Of a DNA stretch of 64,000 nucleotides, positions 51,558 to 60,404 are shown in pieces; positions within the stretch are counted from its first letter, which is position 1; the number at the start of each line of letters is the position of its first letter. Where the stretch lies: NCBI RefSeq assembly GCF_014647755.1, contig NZ_BMPU01000004.1, positions 124,001-188,000 of the forward strand, in the 5' to 3' direction. Position numbers and translations under genes: made by a program. Origin of the DNA: Porphyromonas pasteri (lineage in GTDB: Bacteria; Bacteroidota; Bacteroidia; Bacteroidales; Porphyromonadaceae). The notes under the pieces were generated by a model. The model was not told the DNA's origin and ran no database searches. It was given only the letters and a program-made list of their open reading frames with translations.

Positions 51558-52859
51558 TTACTTACAGCGAGGAGGGAGGTTGTAGTCGAGGATCTTATCC
51601 AGCCCAAGACGGCAGGCGGGGCAGAAGTCGGGGGTATCATTGGTGCGCATACGGCAGTTGTAGCTCGCGCGGTACATACCCTTCGCCAGATAAGCGCCCC
51701 CTTCGTAAAGCCCGACGGGGTACTTCTTCTGGAGCTTCGTAGGCGTAGGCATGGGCGTACCCTTCTTGATCAGGTGCGACCACTTACCGGAGAAGTCCTT
51801 GAGGTTCGTGACGTTCTGCTCCCAAGGCTCGACCTCAGTAGCGTGTTCGCTCGCTGCCGCTGCATCGCCTTCGTGGAAGTATTCGTCCGTCAGACCGCCG
51901 AAGCTATGGCCGAACTCATGTACCACCACGGGCAGGTACCACTTGTGATGCGTCGAGGAGATGAGGTATGAGTTGTACATACCGCCACCGCCGTAGACGT
52001 CGCTATTGGCGAGGATGATGAGGTGCTCATAGGGGATACCGATGAGGGCATCGTTGATCGCCTTCACACTGCGCGTCGTCAGATAGCGGTCGGAGTAGAA
52101 GGTATCGAAGTGCGAGGAGAATGCCGTGCGGGGCCAGCGCTTCTCACGAGGTACGGCGACGCCCGACTCTTCGGAGGGAGAGAAGACCACGACGACATTG
52201 AAGTGCTGGCGGTTGCTCTTGAAGGGCTCGTAGTTGAAGAGCGCTTCGGTAGCAGCCTCGGCATCACGGAGGAAGATAGGCATCTCAGACTCGGTATAGC
52301 CCTCAGCGAGGAACGCCAGGTCGATGCAGTCACGGCTGTCCCCCGAGTGGATGAGGTACTTGTGCTTCTGAGGCTGCTTCGTCGTCTGGTCACGGATGAG
52401 GATATCCTTAGGATCGATACGCTGCGTCTGATCAACGATGGTGCGCTGCTCGGCATTGCACAGGCGGAGCGTCACCTTCACGGGAGCCTTGGGGAAGGGG
52501 ATGCGCAGCACCTCCTCATAGGAGCGGCGCTCGGTCTTCGCTAGCGGTGTCTGACGCCACTCGAGGTAGAGCGGGTTGAAGGAGAAGGCATAGATGAGCT
52601 TGCCCGTGGCTTCGTCATGGACGTAGAGCTGAGCATTCCCTCTGAGGACGAGGCTATCAAGGTAGTGACGACGGCCAGCCCAGCCCTTGAGTAGATGGGC
52701 TTCGTCGGGCGTGATCTCAGTCGTCGACTCGTCCCCCGTGAGGATGTAGTCCAGGCGGAGCGTACTGTCTCGGAAGAAGGTCTCAAACGGCTGCTGCGCC
52801 GAGGCGCGGCCACTCCCCACGAAGAGGAGCAGGAGGAGAAGAGATAGATAGGTTCGCAT
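51558..52859 (-). CDS. M64-family secreted metallopeptidase
   Basis: A 433-residue exported zinc peptidase of family M64 (the IgA-peptidase family). Signal peptide at about 1-21 (LSLLLLLLFVGSGRASA). An N-terminal beta domain (about 25-140) precedes the catalytic domain, which opens LAFLAEGYTESEM and carries the zinc motif HEFGHSFGGLTDEY with both His, the Glu base and a likely third ligand. A C-terminal Cys pair (CPACRLG) is present. It may cleave host or dietary proteins; IgA specificity cannot be read from sequence. It is last in the long leftward gene run and follows panE by 21 bases. Confidence 0.9.
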   Translation of the reverse strand: MRTYLSLLLLLLFVGSGRASAQQPFETFFRDSTLRLDYILTGDESTTEITPDEAHLLKGWAGRRHYLDSLVLRGNAQLYVHDEATGKLIYAFSFNPLYLEWRQTPLAKTERRSYEEVLRIPFPKAPVKVTLRLCNAEQRTIVDQTQRIDPKDILIRDQTTKQPQKHKYLIHSGDSRDCIDLAFLAEGYTESEMPIFLRDAEAATEALFNYEPFKSNRQHFNVVVVFSPSEESGVAVPREKRWPRTAFSSHFDTFYSDRYLTTRSVKAINDALIGIPYEHLIILANSDVYGGGGMYNSYLISSTHHKWYLPVVVHEFGHSFGGLTDEYFHEGDAAAASEHATEVEPWEQNVTNLKDFSGKWSHLIKKGTPMPTPTKLQKKYPVGLYEGGAYLAKGMYRASYNCRMRTNDTPDFCPACRLGLDKILDYNLPPRCK

Positions 52860-52880
52860 AGTTATAGTGGATGTAAGGGA

Positions 52881-53828
52881 TTAATCGTGCTTCGGGGGAT
52901 AGGGCTCCGTGGCGAGCGCCTTGTACATACGCTCATAGAGTGGTAGCTCCAGCCCGATACGGCGTGCTGCACGGACGACGTAGCCCGTGAGATTCTCCAG
53001 CTCGGTAGAGCTCCCCGCCATAAAGTCCACGTGCATCGAGCTTGTGCTGGAGGGGATCATAAAGGTCTGACGCTCGACGGTGCGCTCCACAGCGCCCTCG
53101 CCTAAGTCGTGGCCGAGAGCGGAGAAGAGCGTGCAGAGCTCCTCGATGAGCCCACGCATCTCCACGGGGTGCGACGCGAGGGCTTCGCCCACCGTCATAT
53201 TGTAGTAAGAGGTACCCGTCGCGGTAGCCGAGATCATGAGGAACTTCTTACGGATGCTCTCCTCGATATCGTCGGGATTGACCACGTGCACACCGACGGA
53301 CTCCAGGAGGGCAAAGAGCTCACGCTCCTCAGCGCTACGCTCTGCTCCTCGTGAGCCGAAGAGGAAGATCTCTCGCTCGGCCTCTAAGAGGATCTCCCCC
53401 GCAGCAGGCTTGCGCCCCGAGATATAGACGCAGCCGTCCCAGACACGGGCTTCGGGGAGAAGCGCCTGGATCTGGTCGGTGATATCCGCACCGTTGAGGA
53501 GGGGTAAGATGATGGTCCGAGGCGTGATGATCGGGCGGAGCTGCTGGATATTCGCCTCAAGATCGTAGCTCTTCGTCGCGAGGATGAGGAGGTCGGTAGG
53601 CGGTAGGTCGTGGGGATCTTCGGCTAAGTAATCGGGGCGCACGGTGAAGTCCCGCTCGGGAGTGTGGACATGCAGTCCGCGCTCCTCGATAGCAGCGCGG
53701 TGTGCGCCACGGGCGACGAAGCTGATCGTACGGCCGAGGCCCTCACGTCGGGCAGCCTCTACGAGCATCGCTCCGTAGTAGCCCCCGACACCGCCGAGAC
53801 CGGATATGGTGATATTCTTGAGTAGCAT
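52881..53828 (-). CDS. panE: 2-dehydropantoate 2-reductase (ApbA/PanE family)
   Basis: A 315-residue NADPH-dependent reductase, in the pathway expected to turn ketopantoate into pantoate for CoA. The Rossmann motif is GLGGVGGYYGAML at residues 10-22. Further family marks are ATKSYDLEAN, the catalytic-side LPLLNGADITDQI, the Lys in IRKKFLMISA, and the C-terminal STSSMHVDFMAGSSTELENL substrate loop. Some relatives act on other 2-keto acids. It lies 14 bases after the glycosyltransferase block, an odd place for a CoA gene, and is probably read from the same transcript. Confidence 0.88.
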   Translation of the reverse strand: MLLKNITISGLGGVGGYYGAMLVEAARREGLGRTISFVARGAHRAAIEERGLHVHTPERDFTVRPDYLAEDPHDLPPTDLLILATKSYDLEANIQQLRPIITPRTIILPLLNGADITDQIQALLPEARVWDGCVYISGRKPAAGEILLEAEREIFLFGSRGAERSAEERELFALLESVGVHVVNPDDIEESIRKKFLMISATATGTSYYNMTVGEALASHPVEMRGLIEELCTLFSALGHDLGEGAVERTVERQTFMIPSSTSSMHVDFMAGSSTELENLTGYVVRAARRIGLELPLYERMYKALATEPYPPKHD

Positions 53829-53842
53829 GAGAGGACTATATA

Positions 53843-54817
53843 CTAAGACTTATTTTTCAGCTTATTAAAGGCTCGTCGCCCCATAACAAATGCCCGGGGA
53901 GCAATGAGGAATAGGCGAAACTTTATCCGTTTCGACCGCGAGCGGAAGAGATTACGGAAGGGGCGACATCGGAGCTTGTAGGCAATCTGCAGATAATCAG
54001 TCACCTCTTCCTTATATCGATCGGAGGCACGACATAGCAGACGGAAGTGATACCAGAGGCTACGCACAGCCAAGGTATTAGCATACTCCAGATAAGCAGG
54101 ATCCCCCGCATGCCTATCAATGGATTCTTCTATATCCGCAAAGAGATCTCGTAGATCTGGGATCTCAGTCGCAGTAATTGCCCCAGGACGCTGGATGCGA
54201 TAGTTGTAGCCCACGATAGGCAACGCATGGAAATCGCCTGTACTCTGATAGAATGCCTCCAGCGAATAGACGTTGTCTTCCCACTTCGACCCCTCACGGA
54301 AGGTAAGCCCCTCTATAGCTTGGCGGCGGTAGATACGACTCCACACAGTCGCTTCGATAGCAAGTTTATTCGCAGTAAGGTAGCTATCTAAAGCCTCCTC
54401 TCGCGACAAAGTCATCTCGGGCATAAGGCAAGGCGAGGAGCAAGTGTCCTGCACTTTGTTGTGACCATAGCCAAGGATAGAGACTTCTGGATGCTGCTGC
54501 AGATAGCTCACAGCCGACTGATAGATCCCAGGCTCCAGCCAATCATCGCTATCGACGAAGGTCACCAATGGGCAATCATCCGTATAGGGAAGAGCAAAGT
54601 TGCGTGCAGAGCTTAGCCCCCCATTTGCCTTGTGGAGAACAAGCACACGAGAGTCACGTGCAGCATACTCATCACAAATAGCTCCACAACCATCGGGCGA
54701 GCCATCATCGACGAGGATGACCTTTAGCTCCCGATAGCTCTGAGAGAGGATTGAGTCGATGCATTGGTGGAGGTAAGCTTCGACCTTATAAACAGGGACG
54801 ATGACCGCAAGCTTCAT
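53843..54817 (-). CDS. Family 2 glycosyltransferase (a)
   Basis: A 324-residue GT-A fold enzyme. N-terminal VPVYKVEAYLHQCIDSIL, the nucleotide loop ILVDDGSPDGCGAICDEYA and the metal-binding SDDWLEP (DxD region) are clear. The acceptor half ends in a basic, membrane-associating tail (FRSRSKRIKFRLFLIAPRAF). It is about 60-70 percent similar by eye to the next gene, so the pair arose by duplication. It probably adds a sugar to a surface polysaccharide or O-antigen. Confidence 0.92.
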   Translation of the reverse strand: MKLAVIVPVYKVEAYLHQCIDSILSQSYRELKVILVDDGSPDGCGAICDEYAARDSRVLVLHKANGGLSSARNFALPYTDDCPLVTFVDSDDWLEPGIYQSAVSYLQQHPEVSILGYGHNKVQDTCSSPCLMPEMTLSREEALDSYLTANKLAIEATVWSRIYRRQAIEGLTFREGSKWEDNVYSLEAFYQSTGDFHALPIVGYNYRIQRPGAITATEIPDLRDLFADIEESIDRHAGDPAYLEYANTLAVRSLWYHFRLLCRASDRYKEEVTDYLQIAYKLRCRPFRNLFRSRSKRIKFRLFLIAPRAFVMGRRAFNKLKNKS

Positions 54818-54823
54818 ATGGAG

Positions 54824-55801
54824 TTATTTACGGCTAAGCAAGGTACGCACGAGCGTACGAATAGCAAAGGATGTGCGGGGATAGGCTAAGAAAAGCTTCA
54901 CCTTCCTCACCTTCGATGCTGAATGGAAGGCATCAAGATAAGGACGAGCTTTCAGCTCTTCTATGATCGGCAGATAGCGCTCCAGCTCCCCGACAGCGAC
55001 AGAGTAGGTAAAAGACGATAGATATTTAATGTGATACCACAGGCAGTTAGTCGCAAGGGTATTGGCTAAAGCTAAGAAATGAGCATCATCTGGATAGCGC
55101 TGTATTGCCGACTCAATATCCCAAAGAAGGGATCGCTTATCAGGCAGTAGCTCGGAGGTCATAGCCCCAGGGCGCTTACTCCGATAATTGACCCCGACAA
55201 GGGGCAAGATATGATATCCCCCCGTACACCGATAGAGTGCCTCAAGCGCATATACAACATCCTCCCACTTACAGCCCTCGGTAAAGGTCAGACCATCGAT
55301 CACCTCACGCCGATAGATACGACTCCAAACCATCGTATTGATGATATTGGAAGTCGTAGCTACATAGCGAAGCAGAGCTTCGCCACGTGTCAAATGCTCC
55401 TCTGCAGGGATTAAAGGGATGGTCTTCTCCTCCGTGACAAGGTTGTAGCCATAGTTAATGATGCTGACCTCTGGGTGTACGGTTAGGTAGCTTACCCCCT
55501 TCTGATAGATGTCAGGCTCCAGCCAATCATCGCTATCTAAGAAGGTGACGAGGGGACAGTCGTCAATGTGCTGTAGAGCCAGGTTACGCGCAGAGCTCTG
55601 CCCACCATTCGGCTTATGCAGAGCGAGGATACGAGGGTCACGCGCTGCATACTCATCACAAATCGCTCCGCAGCTATCGGGCGAACCATCATCGACGAGG
55701 ATGACCTTCAGATCTTGATAGCTCTGCGACAGTATCGACTCGATACACTGACGCAGGTAGGGCTTGACCTTATAGACGGGGACGATGACGGCAAGTTTCA
55801 T
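54824..55801 (-). CDS. Family 2 glycosyltransferase (b)
   Basis: A 325-residue paralogue of the neighbouring glycosyltransferase, with VPVYKVKPYLRQCIESIL, ILVDDGSPDSCGAICDEYA and SDDWLEPDIYQKG. The N-terminal 120 residues are close to those of copy (a); the acceptor half (about 150-325) has diverged, which fits a different sugar acceptor. It starts directly at the base next to the stop of the GT4 gene upstream and ends 6 bases before copy (a), so the genes are translationally tight. Confidence 0.92.
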   Translation of the reverse strand: MKLAVIVPVYKVKPYLRQCIESILSQSYQDLKVILVDDGSPDSCGAICDEYAARDPRILALHKPNGGQSSARNLALQHIDDCPLVTFLDSDDWLEPDIYQKGVSYLTVHPEVSIINYGYNLVTEEKTIPLIPAEEHLTRGEALLRYVATTSNIINTMVWSRIYRREVIDGLTFTEGCKWEDVVYALEALYRCTGGYHILPLVGVNYRSKRPGAMTSELLPDKRSLLWDIESAIQRYPDDAHFLALANTLATNCLWYHIKYLSSFTYSVAVGELERYLPIIEELKARPYLDAFHSASKVRKVKLFLAYPRTSFAIRTLVRTLLSRK

Positions 55802-56878
55802 TTATATGGAGAGTATTTCGTGGTAGAACTGTAGGTAGCCCTGCGCCATTCGTCGGTAGTCAAAGAGACGAGCACGGGCACGGAGAGCCTCTGCGTGAGA
55901 AGGTGATATATCATAAGCGCTCAGCCCAGACAAGATAGTCCCAGCTATTGCTTCGGGGCCTACCTCATCGAAGTAATAGGCGACATCGCCCCCCACCTCG
56001 GGAAGACTTGTAGCAGGACGCAGGAAGATAGGCTTCCCTAAAGCCATAGCCTCCACCACTGGCAAGCCAAACCCCTCCGCAATGGAAGGCTGTAGCAATG
56101 CACGACAGTGCTGTAGCAAGGATGCCTTCTCTACATCACTCACAGCACAGAGGAGATGCACACGATCCTCCAATCGATATTGCTGGATCGTATGCTGGAT
56201 CTTGGAGAGATATTCGGACTTAGCCTCCGAATAGACCAAGACAAGATGCAGGTCAGCAGGAAGATGGTAGAGCGCAGGGATGAGTAGATGCTGCTGCTTC
56301 TTCTCATGCAAGACCCCCAGCGCCAAGAGATAGGGAGCATTGGGGACTATAGTATCTCGAGCGATACCTGAGGTCTGCCCTTCTTCAGGAAGGAAGATCC
56401 CGTTATGCACGACCGTGATGGGGGTCTCCTCCGATATCTGGAAGAGGTCACGATGCTGCTCCAAATCATGCCGCACAAATTCGGAGATACAGACGATCCC
56501 ATAGGCACGATTCAGATTACTTGCCACCAGCTTCAAGAGCTTCTTTCGCTTTGACTCGGGGAGAGGCTCGGTGAGGAAATTCAAGTCATGAAGGGTGACG
56601 ATGCACTTTGCCCCCCATAGCTGCGGGAAGTAGTGCTGACGTTGGTGCGTGATATGGACTAAGTCATAGCCCTTTGCCTGCACACTGAGCAGAGAGTGTA
56701 GAGGCGAGAAAGGCTTCCTATTACCTATAGGATAAGAGGTCGGAGCATAGTAGTGAAGCTCCAGTGATGGATCCCGAGCCTCCTGCAGTCCCCGAGCAAG
56801 GGCATGCCCATAGTACCCTAATCCCGAGTAGGGATAGCGGGTGCGCTCCAAATCTATGAGGATACGAGGCTTCATCAA
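55802..56878 (-). CDS. Family 4 glycosyltransferase (a)
   Basis: A 358-residue GT-B fold enzyme. N-terminal acceptor domain with SGLGYYGHALARGL, then HDLNFLTEPLPESK. The C-terminal donor domain has the strand PYLLALGVLHEKKQQHLLI and the ExFGLPxxE-type donor motif EGFGLPVVEAMALGKP. It should use a nucleotide-activated hexose such as GDP-mannose. It follows GT4 (b) after 9 bases. Encoded in the four-gene glycan block between ribF and panE. Confidence 0.93.
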   Translation of the reverse strand: MMKPRILIDLERTRYPYSGLGYYGHALARGLQEARDPSLELHYYAPTSYPIGNRKPFSPLHSLLSVQAKGYDLVHITHQRQHYFPQLWGAKCIVTLHDLNFLTEPLPESKRKKLLKLVASNLNRAYGIVCISEFVRHDLEQHRDLFQISEETPITVVHNGIFLPEEGQTSGIARDTIVPNAPYLLALGVLHEKKQQHLLIPALYHLPADLHLVLVYSEAKSEYLSKIQHTIQQYRLEDRVHLLCAVSDVEKASLLQHCRALLQPSIAEGFGLPVVEAMALGKPIFLRPATSLPEVGGDVAYYFDEVGPEAIAGTILSGLSAYDISPSHAEALRARARLFDYRRMAQGYLQFYHEILSI

Positions 56879-56887
56879 CGTGCGGTA

Positions 56888-58078
56888 TTAAAGTTGGCTA
56901 AATATCTCTTCCCATCGCGAACGCATACGCTCTGGGCTATAGTCGAGGCAATGCGTCTGAGCTGCTTGGGAGAGGCGACTTCTCAACTCCACATCCTGAC
57001 AGAGCCGTCGAAGCTGAGCTGCATAGGCGTCCAAATCAAAGGGAGCAACAAGGCATCCACAGGTACTATCCTTCCCTATAAGCTCACGGATACCTGCCGA
57101 GCTATCAAAAGCTATGGGTACAACTCCCGAAGCTTGTGCTTCGCTCAGGACAAGTCCCCACCCTTCATAGGTCGAGGTCATCATCAGAATAGCACCCGAC
57201 GCATATACGGCTGTCGCATCAGCGATATATCCCTTGAGCGTGATGCGAGGGAGCTGTTTCTCTTGAATCATACGGCGCAAGAACTTCTCTTCAGAGCCTT
57301 TCCCATAGATCTCTACCTCCCAGTCAGGCAGATCCTGACAGACCTTCTCCCAAATCTGGAGGACTCGATCTGGGCGCTTATCCGCATAGCTCAGACGGCC
57401 GACGAAGAGGATTTTCTTCGGTCGGTCCTTAGCTGGTATGGGCTGATGCTTGGGTAGGAAGGCCATATTCGGCATAACGGCAAAGCGCGAAGCTTCCTCG
57501 TCGTTAAGCCCCAAAGCCGATACAAACTCCTGCACATACTCGGGGGTGAGCGTAATAAAGCAGTCTACCTGCCATACCAAATCTCGGTAGCGAGTACGGA
57601 GCTTCTCCGCAGACGTTAGTGCCAGACGCAGACGACGCAGCGTCAGGCTATAGAGATTCTTGTACCACGGATGATGCGCCTTGTAGCTGGCACGCTCACG
57701 TCGGTCTATGAGTTCCCACAGCGGAGAGCTATGGCACCAATAAATAATCTTAATCCCTGCAGCCCGAATTAGGGGCAAGTAATCATTGCGCAGAGCAATA
57801 GGGATAATCAGCACCTTCACCCCTCTCTCCTTGAAGGCACGAACCAGGTAGAGGGTACTTTCCTTTGTCCAGAGGCGCATCCCTTGAGGGAGGAGGGAGA
57901 GATCAATCAGAGGATCAGCGGGTAGAGCCCATTCTGTCGCGATATGGGTCTCCGCAAAAAAGTGGGTGTGGATACCCAATTCTGAGAAAAGGCAGGCGGT
58001 CTGACGCGACACCTCCTCCGCTCCACCAAGGGCAAAGCGGCGATGTACGATCGCGACGTGTAGTCCTTTTATCTCCAT
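56888..58078 (-). CDS. Family 4 glycosyltransferase (b)
   Basis: A 396-residue GT-B enzyme. The N-terminal loop is HRRFALGGAEEVSRQ, typical of GT4 (GGAE). The donor half has KKILFVGRLSYADKRPDRVL and the Glu-rich donor motif YEGWGLVLSEAQASGVVPIA. Its start codon shares a base with the ribF stop (58078), so translation is coupled to ribF. It is the first of four glycosyltransferases here, which together could build a short oligosaccharide. No flippase, polymerase or nucleotide-sugar genes are present in the block. Confidence 0.93.
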   Translation of the reverse strand: MEIKGLHVAIVHRRFALGGAEEVSRQTACLFSELGIHTHFFAETHIATEWALPADPLIDLSLLPQGMRLWTKESTLYLVRAFKERGVKVLIIPIALRNDYLPLIRAAGIKIIYWCHSSPLWELIDRRERASYKAHHPWYKNLYSLTLRRLRLALTSAEKLRTRYRDLVWQVDCFITLTPEYVQEFVSALGLNDEEASRFAVMPNMAFLPKHQPIPAKDRPKKILFVGRLSYADKRPDRVLQIWEKVCQDLPDWEVEIYGKGSEEKFLRRMIQEKQLPRITLKGYIADATAVYASGAILMMTSTYEGWGLVLSEAQASGVVPIAFDSSAGIRELIGKDSTCGCLVAPFDLDAYAAQLRRLCQDVELRSRLSQAAQTHCLDYSPERMRSRWEEIFSQL

Positions 58079-59001
58079 TAGTAGCGGGTATTCTCAGCGA
58101 AGTAGCGGCGGGTATCTTGCTCGTAGGTCTCAAGGGCGGAGCGGAGCTCTTCGGTCGAGGCAAAGCGGTGCTCGGGATGGAGCTGCTCGAAGATATGCAC
58201 GATGACCTCCATACCATAGATCATCTCATCGAAGTCGAGGATGTGCACCTCGATGGTGCGCTCCAGCTCACCGCCGAGGGTCGGGCGCTTACCGATATAG
58301 AGCATCGCATGGTGCTGCTCCGAGTGGCCTGTGGGGCGAAGGAGCTCGAGGTCACAAGCGTAGACGCCATCGGGAGGGAGGAGCTGGTCGGCATCCTCAC
58401 GCTGGACGTTCGCCGTGGGATAGCCTAGACGACGACCGAGCTTCTGCCCCGCGACGACCGTACCATAGATGGCATGCGGACGGCCGAGAGCATGGTACGC
58501 CTCACGCATCTCGCCACTACGTATCAGCGACTTGATAGCGGTGGAGCTGACGATCTCCCCGCTGAGGGAGAGGCTATCGGCTTGGATGACCTCCATACCA
58601 TACAGGGCGCCGAGCGCCTTGTAATCCTCGTAGGCGAGCTTAGCTCCCGCACCGAAGCGGTTGTCATAGCCGAGGAAGAGATCCGTCACATGCAGATGCT
58701 CATGCAGGACTTCGCGGATGAAGGTCTCTGCGGAGTGGGCTGCCAGCTCAGCGGAGAAGGTCATCGGCACGACCTCGAAGCCCTCAAGCCCCCCCAGTCG
58801 CTCGAGGTGGCGGTGGGGCGGATCGATGTGCTGACTCCCGTGTGAGCGCAGGACATCGGCAGGGTAAGGGACGAAGGTCAAGATGATGAGACGCGCCCCT
58901 TCGTAGCGGGCAGCATAGTCGCGCATCTGTGAAAAGAGCGCCTGATGCCCGAGGTGCACGCCGTCAAAAGCCCCGATAGTAGCGATTACCTTTTGATCCA
59001 T
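58078..59001 (-). CDS. ribF: Bifunctional riboflavin kinase / FAD synthetase
   Basis: A 307-residue enzyme that makes FMN and then FAD. The N-terminal adenylyltransferase has GAFDGVHLGHQALF (HxGH-type site) at about 10-23, then FLGYDNRFGAG and VSSTAIKSLIRSG. The C-terminal flavokinase has IYGTVVAGQKLGRRLGYPTA near residue 190 and EVHILDFDEMIYG. Length is normal. Its first 16 bases overlap the end of the envC-like gene. It supplies flavins for NQR and other enzymes. Confidence 0.97.
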   Translation of the reverse strand: MDQKVIATIGAFDGVHLGHQALFSQMRDYAARYEGARLIILTFVPYPADVLRSHGSQHIDPPHRHLERLGGLEGFEVVPMTFSAELAAHSAETFIREVLHEHLHVTDLFLGYDNRFGAGAKLAYEDYKALGALYGMEVIQADSLSLSGEIVSSTAIKSLIRSGEMREAYHALGRPHAIYGTVVAGQKLGRRLGYPTANVQREDADQLLPPDGVYACDLELLRPTGHSEQHHAMLYIGKRPTLGGELERTIEVHILDFDEMIYGMEVIVHIFEQLHPEHRFASTEELRSALETYEQDTRRYFAENTRY

Positions 59002-60404
59002 GCGAGGGGATTGAGCTTGGTGCGCTCATGCCAAAGCTGGAAGTGCAGGAGGCGACCCGAGGAGCCGTCAGGCGAAGCCCCGACAGAGCCGATGGACTGG
59101 CCTGTGGAGACGCGAGAGCCCGTAGAGACGGCGACGCTACTGAGGTTGGCGTAGACGGTGAGGTAGTTCCCGTGGCGGAGGATGACGGCAGTGCCGTAGC
59201 CTGGGATGACGAAGACACGGCTGACGACGCCTGAGAAGACGGCGTAGGCACGGCTATCTCCATTGACCCCGAAGTCCACCCCACTGCTATTGACCTGCAC
59301 GCGGTTGTGCTCGCTATGCTGATGCACGCCGAAGGTACGGAGGATCGAGTATGAGCCACGGATAGGGGCTGGGAGACGGCCCTTGTTCTGCGCAAAGGAC
59401 GAGGCGAGCGCACGCTCATTGGCATCCATCGCATAGCCACCTGGGGTCGCTGCACGGCGCTCTTCGGGCTCATCATCAGCAGGAGGTGGCGGGGGAGGTG
59501 GGGGTGTCGTCCCCTTACCTCGGCCACTGCGACCCGTGGAGGGAGGAGGTGTAGGCTGGGTACGCTGGGTCTGACGACGACGGCGAGCCTCCTCGCGGCG
59601 ACGCTGGAGCTCGGCAGCACGGCGCTGGGCAGCGACGATCTCGGCCTCTACCTGTGCCTGGATCTTGCGGTCAAGATCCTCGGCTTTCTGCTTCTGCTTT
59701 GAGAGGTCTTGCGCTAAGACCTGCTGCTTGCCCTGCAGGTCCTTGACCTGAGCAGCACGCTGCTGCTCCTCGGCTTCGAGCTTCTTCTTCTCGGCCTCAC
59801 GGAGAGAAAGGAGCTGCTCCTTCTCCGAATGGGTACGCCCGACCTCGGCCTTGGTGGCCTCGATCTCGGTACGTGTAGTACGCAGGGCGACGGAGGCCTC
59901 ACGTACCGCCTTGGAGTAGCGGGAGAGGAAGCGCTGACGCTCACGAGCCTCGGCAGGGTTCTGCGACGAGAGGACGAAGAGCACAGGGTCGATATGCGTA
60001 TCGATGCGCTGGAGCTGAACGAGAGCGGCACGATAGCGCAGGAGGAGGGCACCCTCACGGCGGTGCAGACGGCCGATGTGCCCTGAGAGGGTGTCGATAC
60101 GAGCCTGCAGACCGCTGACCTCATTACCGAGAACGGCGACGACCTGACGGCGCTGCTCTACCTGCTCCTTGACGGTGCGCAGGGTCTGCTCCTCATTGCG
60201 CGTATCACGGCGCAGCTGCTGGAGCTTCTTGTCCGAGGCTTCGATGGAGCGAAGGAGCTGCTTACGCTCCTGCTCGAGGCGCTGGAGGGTCCTAGACTTA
60301 CGCCCCTGTGCCGCGGCCTCTGGAGTGAGGGCGAGGAGACTGCTCACGAGGAGCAGAGCGAGGGTGAGGCAGTGCCTCAGCTGATGGCGGGCGTGGGCGA
60401 TCAT
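58986..60404 (-). CDS. EnvC/NlpD-like murein hydrolase activator with degenerate LytM domain
   Basis: A 472-residue exported coiled-coil protein. Signal peptide at about 1-33. Long coiled coil at about 36-285. A Pro-rich linker (about 290-330), then an M23/LytM domain (about 355-472). In the domain the zinc ligands look lost: the HxxxD-type start reads NSSGVDF, the usual YAHL reads YANL, and only LLHFQLWHE keeps a His. The family of coiled coil plus dead LytM (EnvC) activates cell-division amidases rather than cutting peptidoglycan itself. The start overlaps the DUF4292 gene by 4 bases, so translation is coupled. Confidence 0.88.
   Translation of the reverse strand: MIAHARHQLRHCLTLALLLVSSLLALTPEAAAQGRKSRTLQRLEQERKQLLRSIEASDKKLQQLRRDTRNEEQTLRTVKEQVEQRRQVVAVLGNEVSGLQARIDTLSGHIGRLHRREGALLLRYRAALVQLQRIDTHIDPVLFVLSSQNPAEARERQRFLSRYSKAVREASVALRTTRTEIEATKAEVGRTHSEKEQLLSLREAEKKKLEAEEQQRAAQVKDLQGKQQVLAQDLSKQKQKAEDLDRKIQAQVEAEIVAAQRRAAELQRRREEARRRRQTQRTQPTPPPSTGRSGRGKGTTPPPPPPPPADDEPEERRAATPGGYAMDANERALASSFAQNKGRLPAPIRGSYSILRTFGVHQHSEHNRVQVNSSGVDFGVNGDSRAYAVFSGVVSRVFVIPGYGTAVILRHGNYLTVYANLSSVAVSTGSRVSTGQSIGSVGASPDGSSGRLLHFQLWHERTKLNPLAWIKR

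Noticed and set aside
53843-58078. Complete capsule or O-antigen locus
   Set aside because: Only transferases are present; no Wzx, Wzy, Wza/Wzc or nucleotide-sugar genes, so it is described as a glycosyltransferase block only.
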